Positions 1-6,012 of a stretch of 16,032 bases of DNA are shown one piece after another; position 1 is the stretch's first letter, and each line of letters starts with the position of its first letter. The stretch is from positions 1-16,032 of the forward strand of contig CAZLGQ010000009.1 of the NCBI GenBank assembly GCA_964559575.1, given 5' to 3'. The stretch is from SKVL01 sp964559575 (GTDB taxonomy: Bacteria > Patescibacteriota > Minisyncoccia > Phycocordibacterales > CSBR16-193). The translations under genes and the position numbers were made by a program. The notes under the pieces are model-generated. The model worked only from the letters and a program-made list of their open reading frames with translations. It did not search any database and was not told where the DNA came from.

Positions 1-872
1 GGTTGGTTTTAAAAAAGGGAGCTGTTGTAATGTGTACTAAGAATAATTTTGAAAGAGGTTTTTTTAATGGAACTTTAGGGGTTGTAAAAGATTTTGAAAA
101 ATATACCAGGTATCCCATAATTGAGACCAGAGAGGGAAGTAATATTACTGTTTCAGAAATGGATTGGGTTATAGAAGAGGAGGGAAAGATCTTGGCAAGA
201 GTAACACAGATACCTATAAGACTTGCTTGGGCTATTACTGTTCATAAGAGTCAAGGTGTTAGTTTGGATTCTGCGATCATTGATCTTTCCAGATCATTTG
301 AGTATGGACAGGGTTATGTTGCCCTGTCCAGAGTAAGAACTCTAGAGGGTCTTTTTTGTTTAGGATTTAATGATAGAGCATTACAGGTTCATCCGGATGT
401 CGCTGAAAATGATAAATGGTTTAAAAAACACAGTGATGCTATAAGAGAAAAGTTTTTTTCTTTAGATGTTTCAGTGGTGGATAAAATGAAAAAAGATTTT
501 ATTGTTTCAGTAGGAGGTAGTGAAGATAAGGTTAAGAAAAAAAATGTTGATAATAAAAATAAAAGATCAACATATGCTGAAACAGAAGCTCTTTTGGAAA
601 AGGTTTATACTCTAGAAGGATTAGCAAAAGAAAGGGGTTTGACGGTTTCCACGATTATAAATCATTTAGAAAAACTTTTTATAACCGGTCAGGTTTCTGA
701 AAATGTTATTTGGAAATTTTGGGAGTCAAAAGGAAGAAGTAAAAAAGAGTTAGATGACATAAAGAAGGTTTTTGAATCTTTGAATGAAAAAAAACTTAAA
801 TCTGTCAGAAAAGAACTCAATTACGCTTATACCTTTGAAGAACTTCGTTTAGCAAGAATATTTTTATTTTAA
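1..872 (+). CDS. Pif1/RecD-like superfamily 1 helicase, C-terminal part (5' truncated by window)
   Basis: ATP-dependent DNA helicase; only the C-terminal half is present. The reading frame is open to the left edge, so the TTG at position 3 is not a credible start. Residues about 1-75 form an SH3-like segment typical of Pif1/RecD2 enzymes. Residues 76-120 match the UvrD_C_2 domain: motif V-like AITVHKSQG at about 77-85 and motif VI-like GYVALSRVR at about 104-112. The Walker A and B motifs must lie upstream. Residues about 190-285 resemble the helix-turn-helix domain (HTH_40) found at the C-terminus of some RecQ and Pif1 helicases (segment YTLEGLAKERGLTVSTI), probably a DNA-contacting module. 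The family unwinds DNA at forks, G-quadruplexes or R-loops; which one applies here cannot be told. Stop TAA; the next gene begins 6 bases later, suggesting co-transcription. Confidence 0.85.
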   Translation, partial: LVLKKGAVVMCTKNNFERGFFNGTLGVVKDFEKYTRYPIIETREGSNITVSEMDWVIEEEGKILARVTQIPIRLAWAITVHKSQGVSLDSAIIDLSRSFEYGQGYVALSRVRTLEGLFCLGFNDRALQVHPDVAENDKWFKKHSDAIREKFFSLDVSVVDKMKKDFIVSVGGSEDKVKKKNVDNKNKRSTYAETEALLEKVYTLEGLAKERGLTVSTIINHLEKLFITGQVSENVIWKFWESKGRSKKELDDIKKVFESLNEKKLKSVRKELNYAYTFEELRLARIFLF

Positions 873-878
873 AAAATT

Positions 879-1841
879 ATGGATTTGAGATCTTTTTATA
901 AAATTTTATTTGTTATCCTTTTCACCTCAGTTGTGTCTTGGTATTTGGTTTCTGTTTTAAATGAGCATTCGGAAAGATTGGCTTATTTTAATAATATATT
1001 TTTAGAAGAGGAAGTTTCAGATCATTATGGAGATGATCAAAAAGAGGAGCAAGACAAAGATTCTTCTAGAAGTTTTGGTGAAGGAGATTTTTATTATTCA
1101 GATAAAAGGCTTGAAAAAAGTGAAGAAGTAACTTCAAAACCTCTTGAGTCTTTATCAAGGTCCTCGGACCCTGAAAGTTCTCTTTCTGTAGATGGAGTAG
1201 TTTTTTATTCTAATCAAGAAAGGGCAGAAGAAGGTGTTCATTCTTTGATCATTAATGAAAAACTAAATCTTGCCGCTGAAAAGAAAATGGATGATATGTT
1301 TGATTCTCAGTATTTTGCACACAATGATCCTGATGGTGGAATGGGTGCCGGTTTTTTGGCAGAGAAAGTGGATTATGAATATATAACAGTTGGTGAGAAT
1401 TTAGCTATGGGTAATTTTAAGGATGATAGTGATTTGGTTCAGTCGTGGATGGATAGCCCCGGGCACCGTTTAAATATAATTAAAGAAGACTATTCTGAAA
1501 TAGGAGTAGCGGTTGGAAAAGGTGAATTTGAAGGGAGAAATGTTTGGATGGCAGTTCAGATATTTGGAAGACCTCTATCGGACTGTTCAGATATTGATCA
1601 GGATCTGAAAATTAAAATTAATAACAATGATGAAGTTTTGGGAGTTTTGAAAAGAGAAATAGATACATTAAAAGAAAAAATAGAAGAAGGGAATTTTTCT
1701 TCTCAAGAAGAATATCAAGAAGTGTTAGTTCAGTATAATTCTATTATTGAAGAGTATAATGAACTATTAGAAGAAACTAAGCTTTTAATAGAAAGGTTTA
1801 ATACTCAGGTAGAAATATTTAATAAATGTGTTGAAGGTTAA
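879..1841 (+). CDS. Membrane-anchored CAP/SCP-domain protein with C-terminal coiled coil
   Basis: A 320-residue envelope protein. Residues 7-27 are a hydrophobic segment without a clear cleavage site, so it is probably anchored with the rest outside. Residues 28-104 are a charged, Ser/Glu-rich linker. Residues about 105-231 are a CAP (SCP/PR-1/YkwD) domain: QERAEEGVHSL opening helix, YFAHNDPDG at 145-153, GENLAMG at 172-178 and SPGHRLNI at 193-200. The family's His-Glu-Glu-His cavity looks largely present (H148, E173, H196). Residues about 250-318 are predicted coiled coil, an unusual addition. Bacterial CAP proteins are secreted or envelope proteins of mostly unknown activity, so no reaction is assigned. 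It starts 6 bases after the helicase stop, with no Shine-Dalgarno sequence. Confidence 0.88.
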   Translation: MDLRSFYKILFVILFTSVVSWYLVSVLNEHSERLAYFNNIFLEEEVSDHYGDDQKEEQDKDSSRSFGEGDFYYSDKRLEKSEEVTSKPLESLSRSSDPESSLSVDGVVFYSNQERAEEGVHSLIINEKLNLAAEKKMDDMFDSQYFAHNDPDGGMGAGFLAEKVDYEYITVGENLAMGNFKDDSDLVQSWMDSPGHRLNIIKEDYSEIGVAVGKGEFEGRNVWMAVQIFGRPLSDCSDIDQDLKIKINNNDEVLGVLKREIDTLKEKIEEGNFSSQEEYQEVLVQYNSIIEEYNELLEETKLLIERFNTQVEIFNKCVEG

Positions 1842-1859
1842 TTAAATACTGTAGTTTTT

Positions 1860-1868
1860 TGTTATAAT
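1860..1868 (+). promoter_or_regulatory. Extended -10 promoter element upstream of the 1876 gene
   Basis: TGTTATAAT: a perfect TATAAT hexamer at 1863-1868 preceded by TGT (TGN extended -10). No good -35 hexamer is seen at 16-18 bases upstream, which extended -10 promoters can tolerate. The ATG at 1876 lies 7 bases after the hexamer, about where transcription would start, so the message would have almost no leader. The same nine bases recur at 8734 and 15203. Confidence 0.6.
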
Positions 1869-1875
1869 ATTAATT

Positions 1876-2544
1876 ATGAAAATAAATTCTTTTAATAATT
1901 CAATATTTTGGCCGGTTTTTCTTATTCTGTTTTTGTTTTTGGCTGCTGTGTTGCCGGTTTTTTTATTAGATCATGGATTAGATGAAGAATTTGTTATAGA
2001 AGATAGGGATGAGTGGAAGGTTTACATTAATGAAGATTTTGGTTTTAAAATAGAACATCCCTCTGATTGGCAAGTAGTAGATCTGTCAAAAGGAGATCCG
2101 GTTTCCAGTTTCCATATATTACCTCCGGAGGTTGATATTGAGGGTAGGGAAATAATACTTCCCCATAGTAATATATCTAATGTTTCCATATATCCGGAAG
2201 GTTATCCTAATGAGGATTTTATTGGTCAGTTTGGTATTTCGGTTGTTTCTTTGGGTGAAAAAGTAAAGGAAGCTTTTGATTTTTATCTTTTAAATGATGA
2301 AGATTGGGCAACAAAGATCGTCCCCGAGGCAGATATTTTAGAATGGAGTGAAGATGGTTTTTTGTGGTCGCGTGCTTCTGTTGATGATTATGAGGTTTTC
2401 TGTTTTGATAATGAAGAAAGAATAAAAAGAGATCTTTGTGATCCTAAAAATCAAGGTCATAAGGTTAAACATGAAGGTTCTGTTAATAGAAAAGAACGTA
2501 TTATACAGATAGAAATATTGGAATCTTTTAGTTTTATAAATTAA
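1876..2544 (+). CDS. Hypothetical membrane-anchored protein with a PsbP-like motif
   Basis: I do not recognise a named family. The 222-residue protein has a hydrophobic segment at about residues 10-31, then an acidic extracytoplasmic part. Around residues 50-66 it has an aromatic-rich stretch, YINEDFGFKIEHPSDW, like the opening strand of PsbP-like or lipoprotein-type beta domains (pattern Y..GF....P..W). These are common in Patescibacteria envelope proteins. There is no lipobox cysteine; C175 and C188 in the C-terminal third could form a disulfide if it is exported. The ATG at 1876 is supported by the promoter just upstream and by a well-placed N-terminal anchor. It ends 9 bases before the LysRS gene, so it may drive lysS transcription. 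Function unknown. Confidence 0.75.
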   Translation: MKINSFNNSIFWPVFLILFLFLAAVLPVFLLDHGLDEEFVIEDRDEWKVYINEDFGFKIEHPSDWQVVDLSKGDPVSSFHILPPEVDIEGREIILPHSNISNVSIYPEGYPNEDFIGQFGISVVSLGEKVKEAFDFYLLNDEDWATKIVPEADILEWSEDGFLWSRASVDDYEVFCFDNEERIKRDLCDPKNQGHKVKHEGSVNRKERIIQIEILESFSFIN

Positions 2545-2553
2545 TTTATTTTA

Positions 2554-4227
2554 ATGAAAGATAAAAAAGAAATTTTTAGAAATAGAGAAAAAATAGTAAA
2601 AATAACAGAGTCTAATTGGTCTCGTCAGGTAGCAGAGCGTGTTTTAAGTTTTTTTCCTGAAAAGGAAGTTTATACTTGTACTGCAGGTATAAGTCCTTCC
2701 GGAAATATTCACTTTGGTAATTTAAGAGATGTTATGACATCTTTAGCTGTAAAGAGAAGACTTGAGTTGATGGGTAAAAAGACAAGATTTATTTTTTCTT
2801 GGGATGATTTTGATCGTTTTCGTAAGGTTCCGGCAGGTATTGATTCTGATTATAGGAGTTATGTAGGTTTACCATTAACTTCTATTCCGGATCCTTATAG
2901 TAAAGAAAATTCTTATGCACGTTTTTTTGAAAAAGAGTTTGAGGAAACAATGGAGGAGTTTTTAGGGGATGAGATAGAGTATAGGTATCAAACAAAAGAG
3001 TATATGTCAGGGCGGTACAACGAGATGATGATGCTTGCTATGAAAGAAAGAAAGAAGATAGCTCAGATACTTCTTGAGTTTATGACTGAAAAAGGTAAAG
3101 AGAGTAAAGGTATAAAAGATGATGATTTTATAGAAAACTATTATCCAGTTTCGGTTTACTCAAGATTTACCGGTAAAGATAATACGAAGGTAATTAACTA
3201 TGATGATGAAGGAGTAATTACTTATAGATGTTTAGATAAAGGAAAAGAAGATGTTATTGATCTTAAGTCCGGTTCTTTTAAAGATGGTGCATTAATAAAG
3301 CTCGGGTGGAAAATTGATTGGGCTATGCGTTGGCGAGAAGAAGGGGTTAATTTTGAACCAGGTGGTCATGATCATGCATCACCGGGTGGAAGTTATGATG
3401 TTTCTTCAAGAATAGCAAAGGAGGTTTTTGATTATGAACCGCCTGTTTTTGTGGAGTATAAGTTTGTAGGTATTCGTGGTTTGGAGGGTAAGATGTCGGG
3501 GTCTAAAGGTAATGCCGTTACTCCGGGGCAGTTACTTTTAATATATGAACCGGAGCTTTTGGAGTGGCTTTATTTAAAACATAAACCGAATCAAGAGTTT
3601 AAATTAGCCTTTGATACTGAAATATACCGTCAGTATGATGAGTTTGATAGAGCTATTAAAGACTATAAAATAAGAGGGGAAAATTCTGATAACTTTAACT
3701 CAACAGAGTTAATAAATAAGCTTTTTAAAAAAGATCTTGAGAAAGATCCTATACCTTTTCGCCAGGCTGTTTCTTTTGGGCAGATACTTCAATGGGATTT
3801 GGATAAGATGAAAGACTTTTTATATAAATTAGGTTTTGATTATTCTATGGACTCTATAAAAGTTAGATTGGAAAAAGCAAAAAATTGGTTAGAGAAATTT
3901 AATCCTGAGGAAATACTTGGAATCAGAGAAAGTATTAATAGTGAGTATTTAAAAGAGATGAGTGAAAAAAATAAAGATAGGGTTAGACGTTTTCGTGAAG
4001 AACTATTAAAAGTAGATACTGAAAATATAGATCAAAAAAAATTAGAAGAGATTTTGTATGGAATACCAAAATCTGAAGACCTTTCAGATGAGGAGCTTAA
4101 AAAAGAACAGAGGGATTTCTTTAAAGATATTTATAATCTTTTAATAAACAAGGATACCGGTCCTCGTCTTTCTACTTTTATATGGGCAGTTGGTAAAGAG
4201 AAGGTTTTGAAACTTTTAAACATATAA
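2554..4227 (+). CDS. lysS: Lysine--tRNA ligase, class I
   Basis: Charges tRNA-Lys with lysine using ATP, in the cytoplasm. At 557 residues it is the normal size for class I LysRS (LysK type), unrelated in fold to the class II enzyme used by most bacteria. The Rossmann catalytic domain carries the HIGH signature as HFGN at 53-56, within SPSGNIHFGN, and the KMSKS loop as KMSGSKGN at 313-320. The GGHDHASPGGSYD stretch at about 269-281 is a typical class I LysRS active-site segment. The C-terminal part (about 380-557) is helical and corresponds to the anticodon-binding region. No frameshift or missing signature is seen. There is no Shine-Dalgarno sequence before the ATG. The gene follows the preceding ORF by 9 bases and ends in front of a strong terminator, so it is the last gene of its transcription unit. 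Confidence 0.96.
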   Translation: MKDKKEIFRNREKIVKITESNWSRQVAERVLSFFPEKEVYTCTAGISPSGNIHFGNLRDVMTSLAVKRRLELMGKKTRFIFSWDDFDRFRKVPAGIDSDYRSYVGLPLTSIPDPYSKENSYARFFEKEFEETMEEFLGDEIEYRYQTKEYMSGRYNEMMMLAMKERKKIAQILLEFMTEKGKESKGIKDDDFIENYYPVSVYSRFTGKDNTKVINYDDEGVITYRCLDKGKEDVIDLKSGSFKDGALIKLGWKIDWAMRWREEGVNFEPGGHDHASPGGSYDVSSRIAKEVFDYEPPVFVEYKFVGIRGLEGKMSGSKGNAVTPGQLLLIYEPELLEWLYLKHKPNQEFKLAFDTEIYRQYDEFDRAIKDYKIRGENSDNFNSTELINKLFKKDLEKDPIPFRQAVSFGQILQWDLDKMKDFLYKLGFDYSMDSIKVRLEKAKNWLEKFNPEEILGIRESINSEYLKEMSEKNKDRVRRFREELLKVDTENIDQKKLEEILYGIPKSEDLSDEELKKEQRDFFKDIYNLLINKDTGPRLSTFIWAVGKEKVLKLLNI

Positions 4228-4251
4228 TCTTTAGTTGTTTTATTTTTTGAG

Positions 4252-4278
4252 TAAACCTCTTTTTAGAGGTTTATTTTT
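4252..4278 (+). terminator. Rho-independent terminator after lysS
   Basis: Perfect 9-bp stem (TAAACCTCT at 4252-4260 with AGAGGTTTA at 4265-4273), TTTT loop, then a T run at 4274-4278. It lies 24 bases after the lysS stop and is the clearest terminator in the window. Confidence 0.88.
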
Positions 4279-4327
4279 AGTTGTTTTGTATTGTGGATAC
4301 TTTATATTTTCAACCTTTTATTATTGC

Positions 4328-4366
4328 TGGTATTATAAAGTAAGTTATTAATTTTAAATATATAAA
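4328..4366 (+). promoter_or_regulatory. Candidate promoter region for the 4374 gene
   Basis: Two possible -10 elements lie after the lysS terminator. TGGTATTAT at 4328-4336 is an extended -10 type and would give a leader of about 30 bases. TATAAA at 4361-4366 ends 7 bases before the ATG at 4374 and would give a leaderless message. Neither has a convincing -35. Because a terminator precedes this gene, some promoter is expected here; which element is used is not decided by the sequence. Confidence 0.4.
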
Positions 4367-4373
4367 ATATTTC

Positions 4374-5709
4374 ATGGTATCAGAAGAATTGAAGTCGTAT
4401 GTCATTAATAGTTTGAAGGATGGTTTAAGTTCAGCAACTATAAAAAATGCCCTAATAAAAACAGGTTGGTCTAAAGAGCAAGTTGAAGAAGTTTTTCAGG
4501 ATCCGGAAGTAAAAGAAATAATGGGAGAAGATACAGAAAAAGAAGATAGCAGTGAATCAGAAATTAAAAAAGAAGAAGTTTCTTCATCAAAAGATCCTTC
4601 CGATAATCTTTCGGAAAATGGTGATGGAATTGATCCTCGTTTAAGATCTTACATTATTGATAATATAAAAGAAGGTTTTGGAAGTTTGGCTATAAAAACC
4701 AACCTTATTGATGCCGGATGGAAAAGAGAAGACGTTGATAAGGTTTTTACAGAAGATGAAATAGTTGATCTTATATCAAAAGAAGACAGTAATGCAGAAG
4801 AAGTCAATGAAGGATCTTCTGTTGAAAATGAAACTGAAAAACCTTTATCCGAGATGGATTCTTTGGANNNNNNNNNNNNNNNNNNNNNNNNNNNNNNNNN
4901 NNNNNNNNNNNNNNNNNNNNNNNNNNNNNNNNNNNNNNNNNNNNNNNNNNNNNNNNNNNNNNNNNNNAAAAGAAGAAGTTAAAGAAGATGTAGAAAAAAA
5001 AGAAGACCCTGAAGAAAAAAAGGAAACCGAAGAGGTTAAAGAGGGAATTGATACTCAAAATGATAAAGAAGATGACAATTCAGAAGAAGTCAATGAAGGA
5101 TCTTCTGTTGAAAATGAAACTAAAAAACCTTTATCCGAAGCAGATTCTTTGGAAAAAGAAGAAGTTAAAGAAGATGTAGAAAAAAAAGAAGACCCTGAAG
5201 AAAAAAAGCAAACCGAAGAGGTTAAAGAGGGAATTGATACTCAAAATGATAAAGAAGATGTAGAATTTGAGGTTGAGGGATCAAAAGAGAGTGAGGAAAA
5301 GAATGAATCTGATTTAGAAAATGATCATGATTTAAATCCAAAAGAAACTAAAAATTCAGAAGAAAAAACAGAAGATGTAAACATTGATGGTAAAAATGAA
5401 AATTCTCAAAATAAAGATCCGGAATTAAAAAAAGAAGAAAAAGAAGGAGAGGAAGTTGAGGTTGAGACACCTCCTATTAAAGAATCAGAACCGGAAAAAG
5501 ATCAAGAAGGCTATTCTGAAAATAAAGAAGAACCATCTTTAAATGAAGAAAAAGTTGAAAATTTAAATGATAAGGAGACTTCTTCAGCTAAGGGTAGGGT
5601 GAAAAGAAATATTTCAAATCCGGCTTCGTTTTTTATAGAAGATTCTGCAAACGGCGTTGAGTTTGAAGACAAGAAGGAAAATAATCAAGAAAATGACACA
5701 AAGGAATAA
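4374..5709 (+). CDS. Acidic repeat protein with two N-terminal UBA-like helical motifs, interrupted by an assembly gap
   Basis: One gene split by the 100-N gap at 4868-4967. The N-terminal part (4374-4867) and C-terminal part (4968-5709) are in different frames only because the placeholder is 100 bases. With a gap of zero or any multiple of three they form one frame, 411 residues at zero. Residues 3-41 and 87-125 are two copies of a short three-helix motif (pattern LKSYVINSLKDG...A...TGW) like UBA/CUE-type or Patescibacteria N-terminal helical repeats. From about residue 140 on, the protein is low-complexity Glu/Lys-rich and probably disordered, with a 62-residue tandem repeat. No signal peptide or membrane segment is visible. 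Function unknown; a scaffold or interaction role is only a guess. The 100-residue gene at 5693 overlaps its end. Confidence 0.75.
4795..5260 (+). repeat. 186-bp tandem repeat, two copies seen, spanning the assembly gap
   Basis: Copy 1 runs from 4795 to 4867, then 4968 to 5080; copy 2 runs from 5081 to 5260, ending a few bases short of a full unit. Removing the Ns gives a unit of exactly 186 bp (62 codons). The copies differ by only about six substitutions, giving protein changes E to K, M to A and E to Q. The encoded unit contains VNEGSSVENET, DVEKKEDPEEKK and GIDTQNDKED. The near identity means recent duplication or ongoing homogenisation. Confidence 0.9.
4868..4967. other. Assembly gap (100 Ns, placeholder length)
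   Basis: Exactly 100 undetermined bases, the usual scaffold placeholder. The flanks CTTTGGA and AAAAGAAGAAGTT join without any gap into the same sequence found at about 5147-5166 in repeat copy 2. The real gap is therefore zero or a whole number of 186-bp units. Confidence 0.97.
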
Positions 5710-5995
5710 AGATAGAAAAATAGAAGTAAGTAAATTGACTGGTGATGCGGACGGATGGGTTTTTTTAGTCTCTGTTATTGAAAATAAAGAAAAAACTGAA
5801 CATACCGTATCAATAACAAAAGATGTTTTTGAAAGATTAAAAGCCGGAAGAGAGCCTGAAGATCTGGTTAGGGATTCTTTTATTTTTCTTTTAAATAGAG
5901 AACCTAAAGAGTCTATTTTAAATAGTTTTGATGTTTTAGATATCTCAAAATATTTCTCTGAATTTGAGGAGAAAATTGTTTTAAAAGAACAGTAG
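5693..5995 (+). CDS. Small conserved-looking protein of unknown function (100 aa)
   Basis: I cannot name this family with certainty. The best start is the ATG at 5693, overlapping the repeat protein by 17 bases. A TTG at 5657 would extend it by 12 residues inside the upstream gene and is less likely. The sequence has a short beta-rich N-terminal part (GWVFLVSV, then TEHTVSITKDVFERL) followed by a helical part with PEDLVRDSFIFLLNREPKESIL and a final ISKYF motif. From memory, small stand-alone bacterial proteins have a similar layout (strand-rich half, then LVR.SF.FLL.REPKESIL). It has no membrane segment or Cys/His cluster, so it is probably a soluble cytoplasmic protein. The overlap suggests translational coupling with the acidic repeat protein. 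It is the only gene here ending in TAG. Confidence 0.75.
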   Translation: MTQRNKDRKIEVSKLTGDADGWVFLVSVIENKEKTEHTVSITKDVFERLKAGREPEDLVRDSFIFLLNREPKESILNSFDVLDISKYFSEFEEKIVLKEQ

Positions 5996-6012
5996 CGATT
6001 TTTTATAATTTT

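Noticed and set aside
3..5. TTG at position 3 as the start of the helicase gene
   Set aside because: The frame is open to the window edge and the protein lacks the N-terminal ATPase motifs, so the gene simply begins upstream.
4299..4341. 8-bp inverted repeat (ACTTTATA / TATAAAGT) upstream of the 4374 gene
   Set aside because: The loop is 27 bases and the arms are AT-rich, so it is probably chance and not a stable structure.
4804..5058. Minus-strand ORF across the gap
   Set aside because: It is the antisense of the Glu/Lys-rich repeat (Phe-rich) and includes the Ns. The other minus-strand ORFs at 7683, 10709, 11079 and 12638 are likewise shadows of strong + strand genes.
4795..5260. CRISPR or other short-repeat array
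   Set aside because: The repeat is a 186-bp in-frame coding duplication without spacers.
5657..5692. TTG at 5657 as the start of the 100-aa gene
   Set aside because: ATG at 5693 is nearer to the end of the upstream gene, and the added residues are just the shifted frame of that gene's acidic tail.
6004..6009. TATAAT as the promoter of the P-type ATPase gene
   Set aside because: It ends only 3 bases before the ATG, so transcription would begin inside the gene; chance occurrence in AT-rich DNA is likely.
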